From: Austwickia sp.
GTDB lineage: Bacteria > Actinomycetota > Actinomycetes > Actinomycetales > Dermatophilaceae
Direction: 5' to 3'
NCBI GenBank assembly: GCA_016699675.1
Contig: CP064985.1
Span: forward strand, 3,782,001-3,846,000
DNA: 64,000 nucleotides
Part shown: positions 48,219 through 56,170 of the stretch, piece by piece
Numbering within the stretch: position 1 is the first letter of the stretch
Layout of the letters: the number at the start of each line of letters is the position of its first letter
The notes under the pieces: generated by a model
What the model was told of the DNA's origin: nothing
The model's input: only the letters and a program-made list of their open reading frames with translations
Databases searched by the model: none
Translations under genes and position numbers: made by a program

Positions 48219-50266
48219 GCGATCAGCCGACCGATCTGGAAGATGGCGACGGCCAGCCCCCAGGCCACGATCAGCTGGATCGCCAGGCCGAACAGGGTCC
48301 AGCGGGTGCCGATCTCGCGCCGCTGGGCGGCGAGGGTGGCGACGCATGGCGTGTAGGCGAGCAGGAACACGAGGAACGCCAGGACCGCGGCGGTGGCGTG
48401 GCCACCCGAGGAGGCCACGAACGCGTCCGTGATGTGCTGGCCCAGGTGGTCTGCGCCGGTGGACTCGGGGTCCGCCACGGCGTACGTCTGCGCCCACGAG
48501 CTGATCACCGCCTCCTTGGCGATGAAGCCGACGATGAGGGCGCTGGCCGTCTGCCAGGCGCCGAAGCCGGCCGGGTCGAACACGGGAGCGATGGCCTGCG
48601 CCGCCACGCCGTACGCGCTGTTTTCCACCGCGACCGCGCCGAACTCGCCCCCGTGCACCGGCGTGGACTGCAGGGCCCAGACGACGATGACGGTCGCGAC
48701 GATGATGCCGCCGGCGGTGTGCAGGAAGCCCCGCAACCTCAGCCACATGACCGTCAGCGACAGCCGCGCCGTCGGTCGTTGATAGGGCGGCAGGTCCAAG
48801 ATGAGCGGTTCGTGACCCATGGTGCGCCAGAGCGTACGCCGCAGCGCCATGCCCACCAGCAGCACGAGCAGGATCGAGGTGACGTAGAGCCCGAAGACCA
48901 CCGTGCCCGCATGATCGGGGAAGAAGACCGTGGCCAGCATGACGTACACGGTCAGGCGCGCGCTGCACGACGTGAACGGGACCAGCAGGGCCACGAGGAT
49001 CCGCTGCCGGGCCTGACCGAGGATCCGGGTCGCGGCGATCGCGGGCACGTTGCAGCCGAAGCCCACGACCAGCGGCAGGAACGCCTTGCCGGGCAGCCCC
49101 AGCCGGCGCATGAGCCGATCGGTGACGACGGCGGCTCGCGCCATGTAGCCCGAGTCCTCCAGCACGGCCAGCAGCAGGAACATCAGTGCCATCAGCGGCA
49201 CGAACGTGAGCAGCATGCCGACCCCGGCGATGAGCCCGTCGACGACCAGGCCCGCCACCGGGGTTTCGTCGAGCCCCACCGCGGCGAGCAACGTCCGGGC
49301 CCCGTCGGAGACCGGTCCGCTGAAGAAGCCCTCCAGCGCGTCCTGCAGGGGGGCCGCGACGGTGGTGGTGATCTGGAAGACCAGCCACATGGCGGCGAGG
49401 AACAGCACGGGCCCCGCGACCGGGTGGGTGGCGACCGCGTCGATGCGGTCGGAGCGCGTGCGGCGCTCCTCGCCGGTACGGCGGGTGCCGGCGGCCACCG
49501 CCGCGTCGATCCAGGCGAAGCGCTCGTCATCGATGCCGAGGTCGTCGTCCGAGGCGCCGACCGCACGCGCCGCGGGCACCGGCTGTCGGAGGCTGGTCGC
49601 GATCACCCCGGCCAGCTTGTCGTGGCCCTTCCGCTGGCGCGGGTCCAGCAGCACGACGGGGCAGCCGAGGGCCCCCGCCAGCGCTCCCGCGTCGAGGTCG
49701 ATGCCTCGCCGTCGGGCGACGTCCGCCATGGTGACGGCGACGACGACCCGGTAGGGGTGCTCGCGCAGCTGAGCCACGAGGTGCAGGCTCCGCGCGAGGT
49801 GTGCGGCGTCCGCCGCGACCACGACGAGGTCGGGTCGCTCGGCGGCGGGGGTGTCGACGAGGAGGTTGCGGGTGAGGGCCTCGTCCGGGGACAGCGGGTC
49901 CAGGCTGTACGCGCCGGGCAGGTCCAGCACCGTCGCGTCGACCGCGAGGCCGGCCCGGGCCGGCCAGACGCCCGAGCCGACCTCGACGGTCGTGCCGGGC
50001 CAGTTGCCGACGGTACGCCGGGCGCCGGTAATCGCGTTGAACAGCGTGGACTTTCCGACGTTGGGCGCACCGACCAGGGCGATGACGGCGCTGCCGGCCG
50101 GTGCGGCGCTCTGCGCCCCCTCCGCGCAGCACGGCGGCTCCAGGAGGCGCTCCGGAGCGCCGGAGGGCTCGCGCCGCTGGGCTGCGGGAGTCGGGGCCTG
50201 GTTTGGGGTGCGGGTCGGGCTCTGGGTCGGCGTTTCGGTCTGGCTGGGGCGCGGGGTCTGGTTCAT
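48215..50266 (-). CDS. feoB: Ferrous iron transporter FeoB
   Basis: Main Fe(II) uptake protein. The 683 residues begin with a Thr/Pro/Gln-rich 40-residue extension. A G domain follows: G1 GAPNVGKST 66-74, G3 DLPG, and a G4 position reading TMAD where NxxD is usual. Then come the helical spacer and about ten membrane helices with the two Gate motifs (MFLLLAVLEDSGYMARAA; LLAYTPCVATLAA). The GFGCNVPA motif is present. feoA precedes it with a four-base overlap (ATGA) and the FeoC-like gene follows. The G4 change could lower GTP specificity. Confidence 0.95.
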   Translation of the reverse strand: MNQTPRPSQTETPTQSPTRTPNQAPTPAAQRREPSGAPERLLEPPCCAEGAQSAAPAGSAVIALVGAPNVGKSTLFNAITGARRTVGNWPGTTVEVGSGVWPARAGLAVDATVLDLPGAYSLDPLSPDEALTRNLLVDTPAAERPDLVVVAADAAHLARSLHLVAQLREHPYRVVVAVTMADVARRRGIDLDAGALAGALGCPVVLLDPRQRKGHDKLAGVIATSLRQPVPAARAVGASDDDLGIDDERFAWIDAAVAAGTRRTGEERRTRSDRIDAVATHPVAGPVLFLAAMWLVFQITTTVAAPLQDALEGFFSGPVSDGARTLLAAVGLDETPVAGLVVDGLIAGVGMLLTFVPLMALMFLLLAVLEDSGYMARAAVVTDRLMRRLGLPGKAFLPLVVGFGCNVPAIAATRILGQARQRILVALLVPFTSCSARLTVYVMLATVFFPDHAGTVVFGLYVTSILLVLLVGMALRRTLWRTMGHEPLILDLPPYQRPTARLSLTVMWLRLRGFLHTAGGIIVATVIVVWALQSTPVHGGEFGAVAVENSAYGVAAQAIAPVFDPAGFGAWQTASALIVGFIAKEAVISSWAQTYAVADPESTGADHLGQHITDAFVASSGGHATAAVLAFLVFLLAYTPCVATLAAQRREIGTRWTLFGLAIQLIVAWGLAVAIFQIGRLIA

Positions 50267-50499
50267 GCCGCCGAACCCGAGAGTTCGATCACGCGCGCCG
50301 TCGCAGCGTCGAGCGCCACCCGGGCGTCGGCCACGTTCAGGATGCGACCGCCGCCTGCGGTCCGTCGCAGCACCGCGACCTTGGCCCCAGGCCGGACGCC
50401 GAGTTCGGCGAGCCGCCGGATCACTCGCGGGTCCGCCGCCACCGCGGCGACGGTCAAGGGTTGGCCGAGTGGGGCGTCTGAGACTGTTTGACGGTGCAT
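50263..50499 (-). CDS. feoA: Ferrous iron transport protein A
   Basis: A small SH3-like cytoplasmic protein that interacts with FeoB. The 78 residues carry the FeoA pattern VIRRLAELGVRPGAKVAVLRR, then GGRILNVADARVALDAATAR. The ATG at 50499 is chosen over one five codons upstream because TACTCT lies 6 nt before it. A palindromic DtxR/IdeR-type iron box overlaps the promoter, so the feoA-feoB-feoC transcript should be repressed when iron is plentiful. Confidence 0.93.
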   Translation of the reverse strand: MHRQTVSDAPLGQPLTVAAVAADPRVIRRLAELGVRPGAKVAVLRRTAGGGRILNVADARVALDAATARVIELSGSAA

Positions 50500-50505
50500 G
50501 GACCC

Positions 50506-50511
50506 AGAGTA
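50506..50511 (-). promoter_or_regulatory. -10 element (TACTCT) of the feo operon
   Basis: TACTCT lies 6 nt before the feoA ATG; the iron box begins 7 nt further upstream. Confidence 0.5.
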
Positions 50512-50518
50512 CACAACC

Positions 50519-50538
50519 AGGTAAGGCTCACCTTACTT
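50519..50538. promoter_or_regulatory. DtxR/IdeR-type iron box of feoABC
   Basis: The near-palindrome AGGTAAGGCTCACCTTACTT matches the iron-dependent repressor consensus, which has the form TTAGGTTAG-S-CTAACCTAA. Seven of ten base pairs are symmetric, plus one G-T. It covers the -35 zone of the feoA promoter, where bound repressor would block polymerase. Confidence 0.75.
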
Positions 50539-50598
50539 AACGGGTCATCACCTCCCGGCGGCTTGCTCGTCAGCACTCCCCCCGGCTGAGGACGCGAC

Positions 50599-50629
50599 GC
50601 AGGCCCCGCCCGAATCGGGCGGGGCCTGC
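50599..50629. terminator. Strong hairpin after the DUF2382 gene
   Basis: A perfect 14-bp inverted repeat (50599-50612 and 50616-50629, arm GCAGGCCCCGCCCG) with a 3-nt loop lies 18 nt after the DUF2382 gene's stop on the minus strand. There is no clear U-run. Confidence 0.75.
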
Positions 50630-50646
50630 GGTCACGAATCTGTCAG

Positions 50647-51576
50647 TCAGGGACGCGGCTTGAGGTCGTCCGCGTCGAGACGACCGTCGTTGTCACGGTC
50701 CATCTTGTCCTTGAGGCCCTCGCGGCCCTCGCCGACGCGAGCGTCGCGCTCGACGTTCGCGTGCCCGTCGCGCTCGACCTCGACCTGCTCCTTGGCCACG
50801 GTCTCGGTGACCTGGCGGTCCTCGGTGTGGACCTCCTTGCCGAGGCCGACCCGCTCCTTGGCGACGGTCTCCTTCTCGACGACCGGACGCTCCTCGTGCA
50901 GCGTCACCACGGCGCCGTCGTCGTCACCGATGCGGCCGCCGTGGTCACCCTCGCGGATGGGCTCGCGCTCGACGACGTACTCCTCGCGCTCCACCGGGAC
51001 CGTGATGGTCTTCTGCTCGGTCACGACGTGCTTGCGCAGCCGCACCTGCCCGGTCGCAACGCGCTCCTTGCCGACGTGCAGCTCCTCCTCGCGGCGGACG
51101 ACCGAGTCGCCCTCCACGCGGTCGGTCCGCGCGCGGTCGGCGTCGGCCCGGTTCACGTCGTGGTCGATGCCTACACGGTCGCGGTCGGCGACGTGGTCCG
51201 TGGCGACACCCGTGCCGGCGACGCCGTGGCGCTCGTCGACCCCGTGCCCAGCACCGTCCAGGCGGTAGTAGCGGTACAGCTCGGCCTCCTCCTCGGGGGA
51301 GATGTGGCCGTCTGCGTCGACGCTCGGGGCGTCCTTGATGAAGTCCTTGGTGTACGGCACGCGCAGGTCGTCCCCCTGCGTAGAGGCGCCTGCCAGCGGA
51401 ACGAACGTCTCCCGGGTACCGAACAGGCCGGTCTTGACCGTCGCCCAGGTGGGGCGTTCGCTCTGGTCGTCCAGGTAGATCTGCCCCACGCCACCGACCT
51501 TCTCGCCGGTTTCGTCGATCACGTTGGCGTGGTACATGCGGGCGAGCTCGTCCTGCGTCATGGCCTTGTCGAACAT
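50647..51576 (-). CDS. PRC-barrel / DUF2382 (YsnF-AvaK-type) stress protein with EF-hand tail
   Basis: A 309-residue soluble protein. Residues 1-90 form a PRC-barrel-like domain (NVIDETGEKVGGVGQIYLDD). Residues 160-270 form the DUF2382 domain, with repeated basic-acidic strands (EEELHVGKERVATGQVRLRK; ERPVVEKETVAKERVGLGKE). The tail DRDNDGRLDADDL (residues 294-306) is a calcium-binding EF-hand/dockerin-type loop. The ATG has a GGAG site about 5 nt upstream. Such proteins are general-stress proteins (YsnF in Bacillus) in known cases. The EF-hand addition is unusual. Confidence 0.88.
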   Translation of the reverse strand: MFDKAMTQDELARMYHANVIDETGEKVGGVGQIYLDDQSERPTWATVKTGLFGTRETFVPLAGASTQGDDLRVPYTKDFIKDAPSVDADGHISPEEEAELYRYYRLDGAGHGVDERHGVAGTGVATDHVADRDRVGIDHDVNRADADRARTDRVEGDSVVRREEELHVGKERVATGQVRLRKHVVTEQKTITVPVEREEYVVEREPIREGDHGGRIGDDDGAVVTLHEERPVVEKETVAKERVGLGKEVHTEDRQVTETVAKEQVEVERDGHANVERDARVGEGREGLKDKMDRDNDGRLDADDLKPRP

Positions 51577-51880
51577 TTGTGCTCCTTCGTCCGTCGTGTC
51601 GTCGGGGCGGTCCCCCGCGACCTGGGCGAGAGGAAAGCGGTTGAGCCGTGCCCTCCGGGCCACTCGGCCGCCGCATTCCCCTGGGTACTGAGCGGCCACC
51701 TGTCGGCTACCGCACGGTCCGACGGTCACTGTGCCCGGTCGCGCAGGCGGCAAACCTGGCGAATCGGAATAACAGGTGATCGCAAGGTTAAGACCTGGTA
51801 CGCCGTGTGAAGGCGCGGGTCCGAGCGCGCCCCGCGGGAGGTACGTCAGCGCGGCCGGCGCCGCACCGACCCCGGATGGA
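51577..51880. other. 304-bp gap between DUF2382 and RecQ-like genes
   Basis: No ORF that looks coding. On the minus strand GGTTTGC and GGGCAC are separated by 14-15 nt (about 51727-51753), a weak match to a stress-sigma promoter for the DUF2382 gene. The AT-richer stretch 51762-51800 (GGAATAACAGG..AAGGTTAAG) could hold other control sites. Nothing else was recognised. Confidence 0.4.
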
Positions 51881-53980
51881 TCACCGCGGCCGATGCACGA
51901 CGAACGGAAGCACGTGGGCCGCCCCGGCACGCCGCAGGGCGGCACCGGCGATCGTGACGGCCCACCCCGAGACCGAGGCGTCCACCACGAGCAGCACGCA
52001 AGGCACCCCGACGACCGGCGGCGGGGAGGCCTCCAGTGCGTCCCGCCAGTACGCCGCCTCCTGCGCGGAGGCCGCGTCCGGTGGCGGTCCGTCCCCGTCC
52101 CAGGGCCACCGCGTCACGGGCAGGCGGCCGACGGCGCCCAGGTGCGTGGCGACCGCCTCGGCCACGGCCGGCAGCCGGGCCGCGTCGAGCCACACGACCG
52201 CGTCGGGGCGGGCCGGCCAGTCGTCCTTCCAGCCGATCAGGGCGGTCACGGCCGCCGCGAGCAGTTCCGGTTCGACGGACCCCCGGGAAGCCTGGGACCC
52301 GTGGGGCGCTGGGGACGGCTGGCCGGCGAGGCTGCCGGCCCGGGCGTCCGCCCACTCCGGGGCGTCGGCGTGCACGAGGACCCGGCCGACGACGACGGCC
52401 AGGTCGGGAGGGATGCGACCGCGGGCGCCGAAGGCCCCGCCCGGCCACATCTTCCGAGGCTCCAACTCGTGCGTCCGGCCACGCAGCACCCGGCGTACGG
52501 CCGTGACCGTCCCCTCCGGCGGCCGCGCCGACCACCCCTGCGGCAGGTGCCCGCGGCACACCGAGCAGCGCCCGCAGGGCGCAACCGAGGGATCGTCCAG
52601 GGCACTCTGCAGCAGCGCCATCAGGCAGGATTCGCCGGCGAGGTAGCGGCGCATGATGTCCGCCTCGCGGCGCCGGGTCGCGAGGACGCCCGCATAGTGC
52701 TCCGCGTCGTAGAACCATTCCCGCCCAGTGGCGCGCCAGCCCTCCGTGCCCCGATCGACCACCTCGTCGACGGCGAGCTGCTTGAGCAGCAGCTCGACCT
52801 TGGTCCGGCGCAGCCCGGTCTCCGCCTCCAGGGCGGGCACGCTGGCGGCGGGTTCGTCAGCCCCGGGCAGCGCCGAGAGCAGGCGGGTCACGTCGCGCGG
52901 ATCGGGAAGGGTGGCCGTGGCGAAGTACTCCCAGATGCGCTCGTCCCCCTCGGCGGGCAGCAGCGCGACCACGGCCCGCTCGATGGCCCGCCCGGCGCGG
53001 CCGACCTGCTGGTAGTACGAGACGGGGGACGGCGGCGCCCCCGCATGCACGACGAAGCCCAGGTCGGGCTTGTCGTATCCCATCCCGAGCGCCGAGGTCG
53101 CGACCAGCGCCTTGAGCCGGTTCGCGCGCAGGTCGTCCTCGAGGCGCTCGCGCTGCGCCCCCTCCAGCGCGCCGGTGTAGGCGGCCACCGGCAGCGCCGC
53201 GCCGTGGCGGGCCGTGATGGCGGCCGCCAGGCGCTCCGCGTCGGCCACCGTCAGCGTGTAGATGATGCCCGAGCCCGGCAGCACGGGCAGGTGCTCGACG
53301 ATCCAGGCGTAGCGGGACAGCGCGTCCAGGCCGGGCACGACCGCCAGGTCCAGGCTCGCGCGGGCCAGCGGGCCCCGCTGGACCAGCGTCGAGTCCCCCA
53401 GCTGCGCAGCGACATCCGCGGAGACCCGCTCGTTGGCCGTCGCGGTGGTCGCGAGCACGGGGGCCGCCGGGTTGAGCCGGCGCAGGACGTCGGCCACCCG
53501 GCGATAGTCCGGCCGAAAATCGTGGCCCCAGTCGGAGACGGCGTGGGCCTCGTCGATGACCAGAAGGCCCAGCCGCCCGGTGAGCCGGTCCAGAACCCGC
53601 CGGCCGAACGACGGATTGGCCAGCCGCTCCGGAGACACGAGCAGGACATCGACCCGGTCGCCCGCCAACTCCCCCTCGATGCGGTCCCAGTCGTCGCGGT
53701 TGGCCGAGTTCAGCGTCTCCGCGGTGAGCCCCGCGCGGCGGGCGGCCGCGACCTGGTCGCGCATCAAGGACAACAGCGGCGAGACGACGAGCGCGGGGCC
53801 GGCCCCCCGGGCGCGCAGCGCGGCCGCCGCGACCCAGTACACCGCCGACTTGCCCCACCCCGTGGCCTGGACCACCAGCACCCGCGCCGCGGGCCGTAAC
53901 AGCGCCGCGACGGCCTGCTCCTGGTCCGGCTTCAGCCGCGCGCCCGGCCCGGCCAGGGCCGCGATGACGCGGTCCGCCAC
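51881..53980 (-). CDS. RecQ-like ATP-dependent DNA helicase with PRTase-like C-terminal region
   Basis: 3'-5' DNA helicase of the RecQ family. Walker A QATGWGKS is near residue 45, DEAH is in VIDEAHAVSDWGHDFRPDYR, and motif VI is YQQVGRAGR. The RecQ zinc-binding cysteines are in CLMALLQSA and CGRCSVC. The last 170 residues end in VLLVVDASVSGWAVTIAGAA, which resembles the PRPP loop of ComF-type phosphoribosyltransferases with the acidic pair altered. The GTG at 53980 is the first good start. The frame stays open about 120 nt further up without ATG or GTG, so the start is uncertain. It follows the acyltransferase gene. Confidence 0.85.
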   Translation of the reverse strand: MADRVIAALAGPGARLKPDQEQAVAALLRPAARVLVVQATGWGKSAVYWVAAAALRARGAGPALVVSPLLSLMRDQVAAARRAGLTAETLNSANRDDWDRIEGELAGDRVDVLLVSPERLANPSFGRRVLDRLTGRLGLLVIDEAHAVSDWGHDFRPDYRRVADVLRRLNPAAPVLATTATANERVSADVAAQLGDSTLVQRGPLARASLDLAVVPGLDALSRYAWIVEHLPVLPGSGIIYTLTVADAERLAAAITARHGAALPVAAYTGALEGAQRERLEDDLRANRLKALVATSALGMGYDKPDLGFVVHAGAPPSPVSYYQQVGRAGRAIERAVVALLPAEGDERIWEYFATATLPDPRDVTRLLSALPGADEPAASVPALEAETGLRRTKVELLLKQLAVDEVVDRGTEGWRATGREWFYDAEHYAGVLATRRREADIMRRYLAGESCLMALLQSALDDPSVAPCGRCSVCRGHLPQGWSARPPEGTVTAVRRVLRGRTHELEPRKMWPGGAFGARGRIPPDLAVVVGRVLVHADAPEWADARAGSLAGQPSPAPHGSQASRGSVEPELLAAAVTALIGWKDDWPARPDAVVWLDAARLPAVAEAVATHLGAVGRLPVTRWPWDGDGPPPDAASAQEAAYWRDALEASPPPVVGVPCVLLVVDASVSGWAVTIAGAALRRAGAAHVLPFVVHRPR

Positions 53981-54090
53981 GGCTGCTGCGGCGGCGTCCG
54001 GGATGCTCCCCGCCGCCCCGGCTGCCTCGGTGTCCGGCGTGCCTCGGCTGTCCTGGGGCGATTGGGCGGTCCCGTCCTCGGCGGCGGTGG

Positions 54091-54882
54091 TCAGCGGGTC
54101 AGAACCTTCTTGGCGGCCGCGTCGGCCTCCCGCTTCTCGCGCAGTTCCCGGCGCAGCGCCGAGTCGCGCTGATCGAGGGCGGTAGCTTCCTCCAACGTGG
54201 GAGCGATCCCGCCCAGGCGCCGCGGCAGGAATTGCCGATCCTCGCCGGTCAGCTGCGGGTATTCGCGCTGCTCGATGTCCAGCATCTCCTGCATACGCCG
54301 CTTCAACTCCGCATTGGCCTCGTCGATGGAGGCGTCCTTCGGGACGATGTACGGCTGCCCGATCCGGATCGCGACGGGGGTCTTCGTGCGGCCGAGCCGC
54401 TTGGGCTTTCCCTTGGACCAGATGCGCTGGCCGCCCCACGACACCACGGGCAGGATCGGCGCGCCGGACGCCTGGGCCATGCGCACGGCCCCGGACTTGA
54501 ACTCCTTGAGCTCGAAGCTGCGGCTGATCGTCGCCTCCGGGAACACGCCGACGATCTCGCCGCTCTTCAGGGCCCGCAGCGACGCCAGGAACGACTCGGC
54601 GCCGGCCTCCCGGTCCACCGGGATGTGCTGCATCGCGCGCATGAACGGACCGCCGACGGGGTGCCGGAAGATCGCCTCCTTGCACATGAACCGCACGTAG
54701 CGGCCGGCCATGTCGGCGATGAACCCCCCGAACATGAAGTCGAGGTAGTTGGTGTGGTTCAGCACCATGACGGCGGGACCCGTGCGGGGAATGTTGTGCA
54801 CGCCGGTGACCCGGAAGCGCAGCCCCTGCAGGGCGAAGACGGCGTGCCCGGTGTCCACCACGGCGCGGTAGAAGCGATCCAT
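54091..54882 (-). CDS. Lysophospholipid acyltransferase (PlsC family)
   Basis: 1-Acylglycerol-3-phosphate O-acyltransferase-type enzyme for phospholipid assembly. Motif I VLNHTNYLDFMFG is near residue 41 (catalytic His and Asp in H-x4-D form), motif III is GVFPEATIS and motif IV is PILPVVSWGGQ. The product is 263 residues with no long membrane helix except a weak hydrophobic start. TACGTT lies 6 nt before the ATG. It is divergent from the HipA-like kinase gene and may be in one transcript with the RecQ-like gene. Confidence 0.93.
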   Translation of the reverse strand: MDRFYRAVVDTGHAVFALQGLRFRVTGVHNIPRTGPAVMVLNHTNYLDFMFGGFIADMAGRYVRFMCKEAIFRHPVGGPFMRAMQHIPVDREAGAESFLASLRALKSGEIVGVFPEATISRSFELKEFKSGAVRMAQASGAPILPVVSWGGQRIWSKGKPKRLGRTKTPVAIRIGQPYIVPKDASIDEANAELKRRMQEMLDIEQREYPQLTGEDRQFLPRRLGGIAPTLEEATALDQRDSALRRELREKREADAAAKKVLTR

Positions 54883-54888
54883 GGGCCA

Positions 54889-54894
54889 AACGTA
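54889..54894 (-). promoter_or_regulatory. -10 element (TACGTT) of the acyltransferase gene
   Basis: TACGTT lies 6 nt before the ATG at 54882. Confidence 0.5.
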
Positions 54895-54939
54895 GCGCCC
54901 GGGCGCGGCCGGGCTGAATCGTTCCCGATCCCTGGCCGG

Positions 54940-54945
54940 TAACCT
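54940..54945 (+). promoter_or_regulatory. -10 element (TAACCT) of the HipA-like kinase gene
   Basis: TAACCT lies 6 nt before the ATG at 54952. Confidence 0.5.
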
Positions 54946-54951
54946 GGCCGA

Positions 54952-55725
54952 ATGCTGCCAGGGGTGACCGGGACCCGGTACGTCGTCCCCTTCCGCGAGG
55001 GCGGTTCGCTGCCCGGCCTGGTGGAGGCCGACGACCTGGGCATGTACGTCGTCAAGTTCCGCGGCGCCGGCCAGGGCCTGAAGGTGCTGGTGGCCGAGGT
55101 GATCTGCGCGGGACTGGCGCGGGCGATCGACGTACGCACCCCCGACCCCGTGCGGATCGTGCTGCCCGACGCGATCGCCCGGTACGAGGCGGACGAGGAG
55201 GTCCAAGACCTGCTGCGCGCCTCCCCCGGCGAGAACCTGGGAATCGACTTCCTGCCCGGGTCGTTCGGGTACGACGGGTCGCGGCCGCCGCCCCCCGGGG
55301 AGGCCGCCGCGATCCTGTGGCTCGACGCATTCACCGCCAACGTCGACCGCACCTGGGCGAACCCCAACCTGCTGCACTGGGGCGGCGCCACGTGGGCGAT
55401 CGATTCCGGTGCGGCGCTGTACTTCCACCACTCCTGGCCCAGCCGCGCGCCCGATCCCGCCCGGTTCGCCGCGCAGCCGTTCGATGCGAGCACCCACGTC
55501 CTCGCCTCGATCGCCGACCCGCCCGCCGCGGCGCATGCGGAGCTCGCGGCGCGGCTCACACCAGAGGTGATCCGGTCGGTCGTCGCCGACGTGCCCGACG
55601 GGTGGCTGGAGCCCACGCCCTGGCTGGCCGACGCCGGCGCGGTCCGCACGGCGTACGTCGAGCACCTCCTCGCCCGCCTCGCCAACCCCGGGGCATGGCT
55701 GCCCGGCGCGGGAGGCGCGCGATGA
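54952..55725 (+). CDS. HipA-like kinase family protein
   Basis: A 257-residue compact member of the HipA-like kinase fold. It shows MYVVKFRGAGQGLKVLVAEV (about 31-50, with the ATP-contacting Lys), ILWLDAFTANVDRTWANPNLL (about 118-138, catalytic Asp and Asn) and AIDSGAALYF (metal Asp). It has no N-subdomain-1 typical of full-length HipA and no upstream HipB-like gene, so it is not a classical toxin. The ATG of the next gene overlaps its stop (ATGA); a DUF3037 partner is the usual companion. Target unknown. Confidence 0.85.
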   Translation: MLPGVTGTRYVVPFREGGSLPGLVEADDLGMYVVKFRGAGQGLKVLVAEVICAGLARAIDVRTPDPVRIVLPDAIARYEADEEVQDLLRASPGENLGIDFLPGSFGYDGSRPPPPGEAAAILWLDAFTANVDRTWANPNLLHWGGATWAIDSGAALYFHHSWPSRAPDPARFAAQPFDASTHVLASIADPPAAAHAELAARLTPEVIRSVVADVPDGWLEPTPWLADAGAVRTAYVEHLLARLANPGAWLPGAGGAR

Positions 55726-56129
55726 CCGCCGTACCCACGGGCTCCCCGACCCCACCGCTGCCCTACCAGTACGTCGTGCTCCGCTGCGTCCCCCGCGTCG
55801 AGCGGGAGGAGTTCCTGAACGTCGGTGTCGTCCTGTACTGCCAGGACGCCGACTACCTGGGCTGCGCCTGGTGCGTCGCCGAGCCCCGCTTGCGCGCGGT
55901 GACCCCGGCGCTGGACCTGGCCGCGCTGCGGGCCGCGCTCGCGGCGGCCGAGGACGTGTGCGCCGGCCGCGAGGGCGGGGGGCTGCCCAGCCTGGGCCGC
56001 CCCGGGGCCCGGTTCGGCTGGCTCGCCGCGCCGCGCAGCACGATCCTGCAGCCGGGGCCGGTGCACGGCGGGGCCACCGCCGACCCCGAGGCCGAATTGG
56101 CACGCCTGGTAGACCTGCTCGTGGGTTAG
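55722..56129 (+). CDS. DUF3037 family protein
   Basis: A 135-residue protein with YQYVVLRCVPRVEREEFLNV, GVVLYCQDADYLGC and a C-terminal helix, which matches DUF3037. It is encoded with the HipA-like kinase in many bacteria and here overlaps it by four bases. The pair may form one functional unit, with the DUF3037 protein as regulator or substrate; this is inference from linkage. A PEBP gene follows 41 nt later with its own -10. Confidence 0.88.
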   Translation: MTAVPTGSPTPPLPYQYVVLRCVPRVEREEFLNVGVVLYCQDADYLGCAWCVAEPRLRAVTPALDLAALRAALAAAEDVCAGREGGGLPSLGRPGARFGWLAAPRSTILQPGPVHGGATADPEAELARLVDLLVG

Positions 56130-56157
56130 CGGGCCGCGCCGGGACGGGGCCGCTCGG

Positions 56158-56163
56158 TAGGCT
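56158..56163 (+). promoter_or_regulatory. -10 element (TAGGCT) of the PEBP gene
   Basis: TAGGCT lies 7 nt before the ATG at 56171. Confidence 0.5.
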
Positions 56164-56170
56164 CGACGCC

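Noticed and set aside
50599..50629. CRISPR-like repeat
   Set aside because: It is a single GC-rich inverted repeat with a 3-nt loop and no second unit or spacers. It reads as a terminator. No CRISPR array was seen in the window.
54105..54889. RecQ-like frame extended upstream through the acyltransferase gene
   Set aside because: The acyltransferase has a clear start, motifs and a leaderless promoter in its own frame. The overlapping frame is a shadow.
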